This document shows, one piece after another, positions 52,196-63,300 of a stretch of DNA of 64,000 nucleotides. Where the stretch lies: positions 1,120,001 to 1,184,000 of the forward strand of contig CALZFC010000284.1 in NCBI GenBank assembly GCA_945643635.1, written 5' to 3'. The translations under genes were made by a program, and so were the position numbers. The notes beneath the pieces are model-generated. The model searched no databases, was not told where the DNA came from, and was given only the letters and a program-made list of their open reading frames with translations. The DNA comes from Allodiplogaster sudhausi. Lineage: Eukaryota; Nematoda; Chromadorea; Rhabditida; Diplogasteridae. Within the stretch, counting starts at the first letter, position 1; every line of letters starts with the position of its first letter.

Positions 52196-53687
52196 ACTCT
52201 GCAAGAATAGGAGGTGAGAGAGAGAGAGAGGAAAAGTGAGAGAACGAGGAGAGAGATGAAGAAGCACGATTGAGGGAGGAAGAGAGAAAGAAAGAAACGA
52301 GGGTAGAGAGGGGGAGGGAAGGTGAGAGAGGATTGACTATTTACAAACATTTGTATGTAGACAGTGAGTGACATCATGAGAGGAATGAGTGTCACGAGGC
52401 TACAAGAGGAGATCAGAGAACGAGTTAAAACGAGAACAGAGGAAAAACAGATTGTAATCTCGCGCAAAAAGAGATGAAGAAGTGTGAATGGATCATCTTC
52501 AAAAGGGCGTGACAATGACAATCTCACTTTTCAAAGAAATATCAGAGCGTGAAAAGAAAGAGAATAGGGAGAGAGAGAGGGCGAGAAAAAAAGAGAGAAC
52601 GAGAAGCAAAGCAACAATTGAAGAGTAATGGTTTATACAAGAGAATATCCTTCCTGGAACTTCCAAGAAGTATATTTGGACTAATGTTTCTTACATGAAC
52701 ACATTCATTCATTTAGCGTGAGAATGTTATTGAGAATATTTATAAAGGACAACTAAAAGAATAAACGGAAGCAGAGGATGTGAAGGGAAGAAAGAAAATG
52801 AATTCAGGGAGCATGCGAAAGTAAAATAGCAAATGATATAAAACACACACACATACATACATACTACGGAAGTCATATATAAAAGCGAACGCCGCTTTTT
52901 GAATCTAACGTGTCGTTTCTCTTGCATTCTTTTCTCTTTCCCTCATTATCTGTCTATCTCTCCTACTATTTCTTTCTCTCTCGCTCTGCTCTCTCTCTTC
53001 AAATCTCTCACTCTCTGTAAAAATCGGATGAACTCGAGCTAATAAGCGGCTCGATGTCTTCGTGCAGCCGAAGCTGAAAAGGCGTTGCCACAGCAATTTA
53101 CAACAGCAAAAGGACACATACGGCCTGCTTCGCCCTCTCATCTTGACATTTTATGCAACTACATGGGTTTTTGCATCCTCTCACTTTAGCCTTATCCAAA
53201 TCCTCATCTAAACAATTACCCTTATTTCTCGATAAATGACTTTTTGATTCCTGACTCGTCACCCTCTAAGTGCTTTTGTACCTTAAATGAATTGTCAAAA
53301 GCACACAATGCAACGTTGTTAATGAACAGATAGATATATTCTTGAGTGAGGTTTCTAAGAGAAAAAAAGAAAGATAATTGTAAGAAGTAAAGAACTGTGT
53401 AGAAAAATTCTGGTTGAAATTAACAAAGGCTTTCTCTATTTAGAACATATTCAAGAAGCCAGAGAAACAAGAAGTTATAAGAGAAGTTTGTTCTTAAACA
53501 TTATCGAGTTTGCGGCCAAAGGTGAAGCTTCAGTGAGAAAGTAATGCATTTCTCACTTGGGAGAAAGTGAGTAATTCAGGCGATGCTGAGGCGGTGAAGA
53601 AGGAGAGAGAAAGAGGAGAGAAATAGAGGGACAAGGAAAGGCTGAGCTGGAAGGAGAGAATCTGAGAGAACAAGACAGAGACAGGGA

Positions 53688-53689
<2 letters not shown>

Positions 53690-53734
<45 letters not shown>

Positions 53735-53735
53735 G
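53690..53735. repeat. (GA)n microsatellite
   Basis: About 45 bases of pure GA repeat on the plus strand in the gene-poor region. Confidence 0.9.
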
Positions 53736-55274
53736 AGAGATGAGAAGTGGAGAGTGATCGCACAGTCGGCGGGCATTTGCTTGGAAAGATTGATTTTGTT
53801 AATGTGATTCGCCTCCTCACCACGCCGCCATGTTATTGTGGCCATTCTTTGTAGTCATTAGGAGAGGGGGGGGAGAAAGGGACAGGGAGAAGGAGAGAGA
53901 CAGAGAGGGGGACATAGAGAAAGAGAAAATAGAGGGGACGGAGAGAAAGAGGGAGAGAGGGACAGAGATAAAGAGAGGGAGAGGGAGAGGGAGAGATGGG
54001 CAGAGAGAGAGAGAGATAGAGGGAGAGAGAGCGAGACAAGCAATGACCACATCTGAGCAAAAGAACATTATAGGTAGGTAAGTTGAGCCTTCGCGTGAAT
54101 GTAAGAGAAATGAGAAGGTCAATTTAACCTGACACAATAACATCGCGCCATGAAATGATGCGAAGGTATAGAAGGGTTGGATTATGGTCCATCTAAGAAG
54201 GGATGATAAGGAGAGGGAGAGAGAGAAGATAGAGAGAGAGAGGAGAGTGAAGTAGAGAGAAATAGAGAAAGATATATTTGGTGGCGGTAACAGCTCTTTC
54301 AGATCAACTGCGCCTTCATTGGCCGCCAATGGACCACGTGGTAAAGGCGAGCATGGAGTGAAAGAAGTGCCAATCTCTCCAGTTCTTCCTCTTTTTCGCT
54401 CTCTTTCTCTGGCCTTTTCTCGCTATCTCTACCTCTCTCTTCTCTTTCTGCTCTCTCGCTCTCTCTGGTTTGATTGCAAGGTGTGTGCGAGAATGTGACA
54501 CGGGCGACAGCCGCAGCTCTGCTTCTGGCAAGAGCTGCAGAGTCTCTCTTTCTCATTCTCTCCCCCTCTCTCCCTCTCTCTCCCTCTCTCTCTTCCTCTC
54601 TCTCTCCCTTTCTCTCCCTCTCTCTTCGCTTTCTCGCTCTCTCTTTCTCTATTCGCTCTCTCCCTCGACAACTGACTCTCTTCCGACTACTCTCTCTCTA
54701 TTATCTCTGAATGCTTTACTCGCTCCATCACATTTTCTGTACACGCTGTCTTTTCTCTCGTTTTCCTTCACATTGCAAACTCTCCTTCTCTCTGCACACG
54801 ATTTGATGCTGATCACGCTATTCTCCACGTCTGCGCTCTCTCATCTTCTCTGCATTCTCTCGAACACAATTTCTCTCTCTCTCTTTATCTGTCTGTCTTT
54901 CTCTCTTTCTCTTTCTAACTCCTCCTCTAGCTCTCCCTCCTTCACTCGTTCATTCAGAGGGCGGCAGTATTTTGCAGTTGTTCATGACTATCTTGCATTC
55001 CTTTCATTCTGATTCTCTCCTTCTTTCTATCTCTCTTCATTCTCTCTCTATCTCTCGTTCTCAAAGCGTAAGTTACACTGGTAACCCCTGCCTCTCGCTG
55101 GTTCGGCTGGCAGCATCTCTATCGCTTTGTCTGCTCGCCTTTGCCAGGGTTTCCTAGTGCCCTTTTCTTCTACTCTATTCTCTTTTCCTGCGCCCTTTCG
55201 GTTTACTCCACCTCTCTTGCTGTGTTTTCTCTCATCTACTCTCTCTGCTTCTCTCTCCCCCACTCTCTCTCCCC

Positions 55275-55287
55275 AACTTTCTCTCTT

Positions 55288-55324
<37 letters not shown>

Positions 55325-55325
55325 A
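55275..55325. repeat. (CT)n microsatellite
   Basis: About 45 bases of CT repeat within a longer pyrimidine-rich block. Confidence 0.85.
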
Positions 55326-55494
55326 TCACATGGCGCAAGCGATATTAGTTGTGTTTGGGGCGAAAGGAATCAACGATAGAGAAGTCTAGTATCAAGAAGC
55401 AGGGGCAACGTGTTTAGGGGGGGGGGGGAGGCAGGGAGTGGGGAGAGAGCGTGTAGATGGCAAGGGAAAGAAGACGAAAGGGCTGAAGAGAAGC

Positions 55495-55495
55495 T

Positions 55496-55541
<46 letters not shown>

Positions 55542-55620
55542 AGATTGAGAAAGCGAGAGAGCGAGAGAGAGAGAGAGAGAGAGAGAAAGCGAGAGAGTGA
55601 GAGAGGGAAAGAGAGAGGGG
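55495..55620. repeat. (GA)n microsatellite block
   Basis: Two GA arrays separated by a short purine-rich interruption; preceded by a G12 run near 55420. Confidence 0.85.
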
Positions 55621-56312
55621 AAGGGAGTGATAAAGTTAGGGGAGAGATATAAAGTGATCAATGAGAATCACAAAGAGAGCAGCATGCTGCAAACACGATT
55701 AATGCCACTACTGCACAGAACAGTCAGCCTTTTTTCATGCTTTGCACAAAAAATATCTATCTTGTGCTCTCACTCTTTCTCTCCATGCGGTTTCAGTTTC
55801 AGGTGAAAAATCAACTTCGGGAACACCGGAAGACATTAAACAACTGTAATCAGATATTCAAACAAAACTATTAAAGAGATTAAATCGATCACAGTATCTA
55901 GTCCTTCTTGCTAAGCTGGTTAGCTGTATAATCAAATGATAGAGGATATGTAAAAGTTGCCTGATCTTCTGGCTGATGAAGAGGGATGGGGAGAGAACAA
56001 ATGAGTGACATCAGATTAATAAAACAGCTAACATTCGAATATTCAACCCTCGCAAGTTTTATTGTGGACTTGTTTTCTTATGTGTTCTTTAATATTATTA
56101 TTGAGAGTTCTTCCTGTTGACTGCTTGGTCTTCTGCTTGGAATGAACTGTTTATACTCTACCATATCTTCAGCTATTTTTCTTATCTCATTAGCGAAAAG
56201 CCGATCAGTCTCGATCTCTGCTTTTTCTTTATCGCAATCCGATCTGCTTGTGCAGCATGCTTATTGCCTTTTTCTTTCTCTCTCGCTCTTTCCCTTGACT
56301 CTCTCTTTATGC

Positions 56313-56347
<35 letters not shown>

Positions 56348-57611
56348 GTTATGCCTCTCTCCCTCACACTCTCTCTCTTTCTCTCTCTCTCACTCTCTCT
56401 CTCCTTCGCATTCTGTCTCTATCTCCTTGTTACTTTCTCTTCCTTTCTCCCCCCTAGCACTACTCTACGAATCATGCTAGATACATACATGCTCAAGCAC
56501 CCACCAACCTAACCACATCTGCATACATACTAGTGGGTTTCCCGCTCCTGCTCAACTCGTGAATAACTGATAAAGTTCTCTATTGCTCCTTTCCTGGTTT
56601 TGCTGTTTGCTTCTTTCTTGCTCTCTCTCTCCCTCGCTTATTTTCTCTCTCTAGCAATAACAGTCTAGCCGTAGTTTATGAATGGCACCACCTCACATGG
56701 CTCCACACCAAACTCCTCTCTTGAAATGGAAGCTTTCAGCCTCTCTTGATAAGAAGATAGGGAATGACTGGTAAATAAAGAAGGCATACGCTCACCCTCC
56801 CTCGATCTCTCGTTCTCGCTCTCTCTCTCTCTTTATGTCTCTCTCTCTCTCTCTCTGCCTATCTCTTTCTCTCTCTCTCGCTGTCAATCTTTCTGACTCT
56901 GCTCCTGTATCTCTATCTATATCTCTCTCCGCATGTTTTGTCTCGATTCGCTCTCGGTCGATCTCTTCCTCTCATGACTCTCATTGCAACAGTTCCATTC
57001 CCGCTATGGTTTTCCTTGCGAAGAGATCTGAATGTGCCTTGGCAAAGGCAGCAGAGAATGGCAGGTGACTTGGCAGAATGACACGTGGCTTGGTCATTAA
57101 AAGAAAGTGAAGACTGCTGCTTTCAGATCTAGCTATTACTTGGCTAGAATCTAGTTGAACAAGGTTTGTAAATGATGATAGTCATGAATTATCAATTACA
57201 TAGTTTTCATATTCTGATCATGTGATTGGCGTCAAAACGAGCAACACATTGTGCGAGAATTCCTTGAAACCAGAGTTCAAATGATAAAAGCAACGGAGAC
57301 AAGAGAAGTACGAATAAGAGAACACAAACATGGAACGGAACAGCAGAGTGAGAATGCGAGACAGGGAAGGATACAGAGGAGAAAGGGAAAAGTAAGTGGG
57401 GTGTGGGATGGAGAGATAGAAAAATAGAGAAAAATGGAGTGAAGAAATAAAGGAGTATTGAAGCGATGGGTGAATGTCCCTGCCACTGTCCACCAGTTAG
57501 GCAGACATCACTTACCGTTTCGGTTCAGCATGATTTATTGCCTCAACTCATCGATTTTCCCCCAATTTTTACAATGAAGTCTTGAATAATGAAGAAGTTG
57601 ATTTGTAAAAG

Positions 57612-58282
57612 GAGCCCGACTATGGCCGGACAGCGTTCTTTCGACAGTCTTCGAAGGCGGAATGGAAGGCGTATCTCCTCTCTACTCACTTCTGGGGACC
57701 CGTCTTCAATTGGGGCTTGCCATTGGCTGCCATTGCTGATCTCAAGAAGGTTATAAACGCGTACTGTATTATTTTTGCATTCTTTAAGATTATTGCAGTT
57801 TGCTAATATGATTACATAAGATGTATGTATGTATGCATGCATGTAGTATGTACATACATACATACGTATGTATTTGGACAAAGAGCCTTCGATTGATATT
57901 CAGGCTTCACCATAGCTCTCGAACGTGTCGTTACAGGACCCAGAGATGATCTCAGGCAACATGACAACTGCACTCTGTTGCTACTCGGCTGTCTTTATGC
58001 GTTTTGCCTGGCACGTCCAACCCAGGAATCTGCTTCTCTTCGCCTGCCACTGCGCCAACTTCTCCGCGCAGGTTACATTCAAAAGATAAAGTAGTTTGTT
58101 TTTAGTGTAAAACTCACTTGTGCTGTTTATTTTCAAATTATTACTTATTCATGATCTACATATGTGCATGCATAGTTGTACCTCAGGCAACTCAACTGAG
58201 CCGCTGGGTCAACTACCACTATCTTCACATCATCGAGGATCCAGTTGTGAGGAATCGACGGGAGGAGGAAAATGCCCCATAG
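57612..58282 (+). CDS. MPC1, mitochondrial pyruvate carrier subunit 1 (first exon missing)
   Basis: Inner-membrane subunit of the heterodimeric carrier that brings pyruvate into the mitochondrial matrix. Three exons, all phase 0: 57612-57749, 57937-58071, 58187-58282. Signature sequences are [40 protein letters not shown] and [20 protein letters not shown], which cover the family's membrane helices. The tail ([10 protein letters not shown], then a charged end) is longer than in mammals. The first exon here has no in-frame ATG and is preceded by a stop, so a short upstream exon supplies the start; it was not found. The only ATG in the exon (57625) is out of frame. Confidence 0.92.
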
Positions 58283-58651
58283 TTCTTTTATGTAGCTGTT
58301 ACAGCATCTGCAATAGTCCGACTCTTTGTTCTATACTTTCGCATGATCTTTTTCATGACATTCCGTTAATTCCCTGTCTTTTTCTTTTCTTTCTTTCTTA
58401 TCGATATTTTCTCCCGTAAGACATTGTCTCTTTCTTCAGCATCCAAAACGCTTTGTTCCTTATCAGTTTCCTCTCAATCTGCCATGATTCATAATTTTGG
58501 GAACAGTCATAGATCTTCCGAGATTTTTCAATAACTCAATGCGAATTTATCCACCCATTTGTGTTTGCTAAAGTTTGTGGTTTATGATAAATATTAATAA
58601 TAGCAAAAAATTTAAGCTGCCATAATTATATATGTATTAAGAGCAACAAAG

Positions 58652-59968
58652 ATGAGCGTTTCTTCCACCGTAGAAGATGTTGAGTGTCCCATCTGCTTCC
58701 AATCATATGGTACTCTTTTATCTACAATACTACGTCATTTATTTCGGAATTGTTCTTATTGCCTGTCTGCTCACAAGAAATTAAGCTTGTTTTTTTTTCT
58801 AGATTCAAAGGATAAAGTTCCTCGAAATCTTTTCTGTGGCCATAGCCTCTGCTGCGATTGCATTAAGGGAATCGCTGGCTTGACAGGGTTACTTTCTCTT
58901 AGCTTGAAATAACTATTTATGTACATAGCAAGATGTACAACTTGGTTTTAACGATTGATATTTTTTTTTAGCATAGAGTGCCCTCTCTGCAAGCGTTTCA
59001 CCCGTCTTCGTGTCGGGGAGGAACTCGCGAAGAACTTTGCCATTTTAGGCATGCAAATGTTGCTCTCTTGCATCTTCTTTTTGTAAGAAAACGAGCAAAT
59101 TCAGGACTAATCGAGGGCCGAGGTCGGCCGCTGCCGCCTGAGAAGCCATCCGATTTAAGTGTCACAGATTGCGGCGAGTGCCAGAGACAAATCCCATTCG
59201 ACAGTCTCCGACGATGTGCTACTTGTGAAAAAGTCTTTTTTTTTGTTTAACTCATACTTTTCGGAGACACCTAAAACGTCCTCTTTTCTTGAGATATATT
59301 AAAATCAAGTGGAAATTGTTAAATGTGACTGAGAGTGGTAATTAAGGCGCTGTGCTTGAGTTGCATCGTAGACGCGCACAATGGACACCGCATCGAGAAG
59401 ATTGATATTAAAAAGGTTTTCCATTCTTTCTGCCAATGTCTCGTAATTCTGCATTTACTTGTGCAGATGCGAGAAGAGTGCGCGGGGCGTGTGCGGCGAA
59501 GCGAAGAGCGATTGCAGGAGGCGAAGGCGAGGAGCACGTCGATCCTCGACGGCCTCGTCGATTCCGCCGGCATTCTGCAACAGGCGCGTCTTCTAATCAG
59601 CATAATAAAATTAGTTTCTAGCTTTATCAACCAATTGCTCAGCTATACACTGCGGCGAATGTTCCGTCTTCCCTGCGTGAGCAAATCGAGCGCACCTCCT
59701 CCCGCGAGGTGGCCGAGGCTCTTGCCGAACTCGCCGAAGCCGCCGCAGATCGCATGGAACAGCGCTCTACCGTACTCTGCCGCGCGGTTAACGCGTCACT
59801 CGCGTTACTCCAAGTCAGACTCCTGTATTTATATACCAAATTTATTTTCAGAAGGATTTTCCTTAATATGTTGCATGTAGATACTTTTTCTTGTTGTTCC
59901 AGGAGCAAATAGCAGAGCTGAGTGGCGAGGATCCAATGCCTCCAGCCCATCGACGATTCGTACGATGA
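58652..59968 (+). CDS. RING finger / B-box protein (TRIM-like E3 ligase)
   Basis: Probable ubiquitin ligase. Exons: 58652-58709, 58803-58887, 58972-59048, 59105-59232, 59347-59415, 59467 to about 59583, about 59642-59812, about 59903-59968. The RING starts at once: CPICFQSYG, then CGHSLCCDCIKG and IECPLCKRFTRL. A B-box-like zinc site follows (CGECQ, CATCEKALCLSCIVDAHNGH). The rest is helical and Glu/Ala/Arg-rich (RRSEERLQEAKARS, EALAELAEAAADRMEQ), consistent with the coiled coil of RBCC proteins. There is no C-terminal SPRY or NHL domain, so the protein is short. The intron after 59048 needs a GC donor (TTTTAG|GCATGC); the one after 59583 may use GC (CAG|GCGCGT) or a GT further on. Confidence 0.87.
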
Positions 59969-60486
59969 CAGTGAACTTTACAACGCGATGATTATAGAGA
60001 TTTTTTGTGGTTAACATGTCAACAATGGGCTGTGATGGCAAGTTCCTATGATTATGCCATGAAGGATTTGGAAAGAACTCTGATTTAAATTATTATTCAT
60101 GTGTTATAGCTCCCCTTTGAACTCATAAAGAATTCCACACACTAGCAATCGAAAATCGATTTTTTTAAAGTTAAATTTGTTTTATACTAGTTGACGAAAT
60201 TTTCGGCGCTAGAAATAATAGAGAGTGATTTGGAGAGAGAGAGAGTGAGAGAGAGACAGGGAGAGACAGAGAGAGAGGGTGAGAGAGAGAGAGAAAAACA
60301 AAGAGAAAGAGAAATCTCGATGCTTTAATTGCGGATTTAGTGAGGTTTTCTGAAACTATTTCCTTGCACATACATATGTACATATGTATAGAGCACAAAT
60401 CTATGGCGACACAAAATTTTCAATTTAGTACATTGAATGATACATTCAAAGAACGATGTGACACTCAGCGAGAGTCTGAGATTGGA
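59969..60486. other. Convergent intergenic region with GA repeat
   Basis: Between the TRIM-like stop (+) and the ShKT gene stop (-). A GA block at 60233-60312 and a CATACATATGTACATATGTA-type palindromic AT run near 60368-60390; no exon seen. Confidence 0.5.
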
Positions 60487-60773
60487 TTATTTGGTGGTAG
60501 TTGTGGAGACAGAAGTGATGCTGAGGGTGCTGCCCGTGGATCCGGTGGATCCAGTGGATCCGCTCGAGGACGTCGTCGATCCTCCAGTTGTCGATGAGCC
60601 GCAGAGATTACATGTCAGGGAGCAGAATTGTTGTTTCTGCGCCTGCGTATATGTCGCGGAGGTGCAGAAGCCGCGGCCGTTCCAGCTGGCACAACTGGAA
60701 AGTCAGAGGTATGGGAAAAGGGAGATAGAGAGAGAGCTGATCGTTAACTAGCATTTCAATTAGAGAGACAGGG

Positions 60774-60815
<42 letters not shown>

Positions 60816-61237
60816 GAGAAGAAGCTGACGAGGGATGATTATCCTGGCAACCTCCGGCTGCGCAGAGATTGCAAGTGCGAGCAGAACTGTATCTTCTGAG
60901 CCTGCGTGTAGATTGGCGAGGCGCAGAAGCCGCGGCCATTCCACGAGGCACAGCTTACGGGTTGAGAAGAAGCATTTTATCAGAGAGCTTCATGTGAGAT
61001 AAAAGGTTTACTGGAACTTTATAAGAACGTCTCTATTCTTCAGCATTTGAATTCACTTCAGCTGGAGGAAAACCAAAACGAAAAGGTAAAAAATAATTCG
61101 ATGGATTCGACCGACCTAAGATGGTTGTCTCTGCATTGAGCATAGGAAAGCGCAGCCAGAGAGGAGAGAACAAGAAGGAGGACGAGCGACTGCATCAGAA
61201 GAGAAGAAGCTGACTTCTGCCGTCGCCCCTCTCCCAT
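60487..61237 (-). CDS. Secreted protein with two ShKT-type cysteine domains; frame broken in the first
   Basis: Small secreted protein. Exon 1 (61237-61116) codes a leader; the likely true start is the second ATG at 61195, giving a clean signal peptide (MQSLVLLLVLSSLAALSYA). Exons 2 (60953-60830) and 3 (60694-60487) each code one Cys-rich module that begins CASWNGRGFC, with preceding CRDN/CQDN parts supplied by the previous exon, an arrangement typical of ShKT (SXC) domains of nematodes. The C-terminus is a Ser/Gly/Thr-rich tail. Exon 2 is two bases shorter than exon 3 at 60871-60880, and only with those two bases present would the phases 61116 to 60953 and 60830 to 60694 match. As it stands the frame shifts and stops within exon 2. 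A pseudogene or an assembly error; a short active product is less likely. Domain function (channel block, host interaction or oxidoreductase partner) cannot be inferred. Confidence 0.8.
60768..60813. repeat. (GA)n microsatellite in ShKT gene intron
   Basis: About 42 bases of GA repeat in the intron between exons 2 and 3, CT-rich on the sense strand, close to the donor at 60829. Confidence 0.85.
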
Positions 61238-62085
61238 GCCATTTTAATCCCTTCCACTTCGCAACTGTTTACACAGAAATGACTCTATGGATGCATGCTC
61301 GCAAATTGTGACAGCTACCACACAATGTGACACAGTTACCTATGATCTGTAAAAAGGAGAGAGAAAAACGCTATATGCAACTCTCTTCACCCACATATGT
61401 AAGAATGTATGGAAAATTTCCATTGGAAATAACTCAGAAGTTCTTCTTATAACATACAGTGAATACATACAATTGATCAAACACAACGAACTCCCCATCA
61501 TTTTAATACAAAGCATCTTCAAGACGGATTCTAAAATTTTCGAAAGAAATCAATGTTCTTGTGTTGTTCTCCGTTCACATGTAAGGTACTTGGAGAATGG
61601 TTCTATTCACTCAAGCTCGATGAATGCTCAAATTGACAACGGGGACTGGTATCACTTTCCGCTTCGTCGGGGATGATCGCAAAAAAAAGTTTTTCGTTAC
61701 AACTTTGTAGAATGTGTTGTAGAATAAACATAAATACAATCATGTATGTATATGTATGTATGCGAGTGAAAGAAGAGAGGCTGCGGCCAAGACAGCGACG
61801 ATGAGTTGCATCTCAAGGAATCGGCTAGGAACGGCGGATGGCTTCTGCCATTCCTTGCCGGCGGCCACTTTTAAGCCTCGTCGAATCCATGAAGCAGCTG
61901 AACTTACAAGAATGATACTGTGTGTTTGTATCAGAGACACACACTACATCCTTGTCCATGATGTTAGCAAGCTGAGTCGTGGGCAGGTTCATCCATGCTG
62001 GCAGATCACAAATGTTGCAGATGTTTCTTTTACATCTGTGCTTCAGGCACACATGTATACTTCAATAGGAGTGAGAGAGAAGGAA

Positions 62086-62129
<44 letters not shown>

Positions 62130-62394
62130 TCGCCTTGTGAGCAGTCATCTTGATCGACATGTTATTGAAGTTGGTTCCGCTTGTATGTATGTATGTATAT
62201 ATGTATGTATGTACATTGTTGAGAAAACTGTAGTGGCGAGTACGTTCGACACTAATTTTGTTTCTTTCTGGCTTTGAATCCATAGTATTGAACAAGGCTC
62301 GTCCAACGCGGTGTTTCATGACAACAGGGTCATTTTCATTTATTACTCCATATAGTCTGAGAATTGAATGATGGGCGGGTCACTTTGATGAACT
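61238..62394. other. Region between two small secreted-protein genes
   Basis: Contains a minus-strand open stretch with a good signal-peptide sequence (MQLIVAVLAAASLLSLA at 61803-61753), extended upstream in frame to 61940, and overlapping open frames on both strands (61756-62277 plus, 61825-62052 minus). No splice model joined them. A GA repeat lies at 62090-62127 and a GTAT-rich run at 62181-62213. Confidence 0.4.
61740..61803 (-). other. Possible signal-peptide exon
   Basis: ATG at 61803 followed by a strongly hydrophobic core ending in a small-residue cleavage-like site (LLSLAYI) and a stop at 61740. It could be the first exon of another small secreted protein whose next exon lies to the left (an open stretch near 61675-61600 was seen), or a chance frame. 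Confidence 0.3.
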
Positions 62395-63300
62395 TCATGA
62401 ATCCGAGCAGAGCCCGAGATTGGCGCAGACTTGATCGGGAGTGAGGTGGTCTTCGATATCTATGGAGATATAAGAGAGAGAAAGAGAGAAAGAAAGGAAG
62501 AGAGAGAGAGAATATGAGAGCAACAGAGAAAGAGAGAGAGGGAGAGAGTGAGAGACGGAGAGAGAGAAACAGCGAGAGAAAAGGAGAGAGAGAGAGAGCA
62601 AGATCGAGAGCGAGAGAGAAAGAGTGCAATCTAACCATGTACAAGCACGTCAAGGATAGTCTTAACGATGGCCGGACACATCAGTTTGGCCCAGCCTGCC
62701 TCGTGGAAAAGTTAGTCGCATTTATCTGTTACCTTCTGAAGAAGGAATAATTGATTCATAAATTCAAATGTAGCTTTAGTTTGAAAAATAATCATATAGA
62801 GAATCTGCATCCATAATATTCTTCCAGACGGTAGTAGTCTAAGCTCCCTTGCAGTTCCTACAACATCTTGTACAGTCACTGGCCCCTGGCTCAGTGCAAT
62901 CCGTGTGCGTTGATCCTCATCCACTCAGAACCACCATTTATAAATCTTTTATTATTTGGTGATAGAATAACTACACTAAACGCTGTTCTATCTGCATATC
63001 TCAATAAGAGATCAGGAGTTTTAAAAATAGCCCTTTGAGTGCAAAATTCTAGCATAATTAGCGTATTTTGTTTTAAATTAAGGTAAGCAAACTAACAATA
63101 AGTTTGCTTTTTCATTCTATGCACCAAAACATTTCGCATTGGACCTTGTCAATATCGTCCTCTTCGTTGACCAGCAGATTCTCCGTGTACTGCACGACTG
63201 CAATGCAAAGGAAGCAGAACTGGCCCCTGGCCGAGTTGCTGGCTTGGCAAAGTGCCAGCAGAGAAAGGGCCACCAAGCTCAGAAGTGTTACGGAACGCAT
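62395..63300 (-). CDS. Saposin-like (SapB) secreted protein with in-frame stop in exon 2
   Basis: Small lipid-interacting secreted protein of the saposin type. Exons: 63300-63145, 62732-62636 (or from 62735), 62459-62395; phases agree, about 105 residues. Signal peptide MRSVTLLSLVALSLLALCQA; then the first Cys pair FCFLCIAVVQYTE, a Cys in VTDKCD, the GWAKLMCPAIVKTILDVLV helix, and the C-terminal Cys pair in TPDQVCANLGLC: six cysteines in saposin order. A TAA at 62712-62714 interrupts the frame directly after VTDKCD, although both sides read as one domain. It is therefore either a recent pseudogene, a base error, or an exon boundary I failed to see. The neighbouring ShKT gene also carries a small lesion. 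Confidence 0.75.
62470..62620. repeat. GA-rich microsatellite in saposin gene intron
   Basis: On the sense strand this is a 150-base CT-rich tract leading directly to the acceptor CTCCATAG of the last exon at 62459. Confidence 0.85.

Larger units (their letters stand above)
52199..57611. other. 5.4-kb gene-poor, GA/CT-rich region
   Basis: Mostly GA or CT microsatellite blocks (52217-52330, 53690-53735, 53870-54040, 54400-54720, 55040-55330, 55430-55625, 56275-56410, 56810-56960) and AT-rich sequence. Frames across the blocks code only SLSLSL or ERERER and are not genes. It probably holds 5' exons/introns of the nuclear receptor and the missing first exon of MPC1. Weak exon-like stretches: minus strand near 54550-54465 (Cys-rich), minus strand 55135-55085 and plus strand 57006-57065. 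Confidence 0.5.

Noticed and set aside
52217..56960. Many SLSLSL/ERERER frames in the 52-57 kb region as proteins
   Set aside because: Purely compositional, present on both strands of each microsatellite.
57006..57065. ATG-bearing stretch (MVFLAKRSECALAKAAENG) as MPC1 first exon
   Set aside because: Its donor phase does not match the MPC1 exon at 57612.
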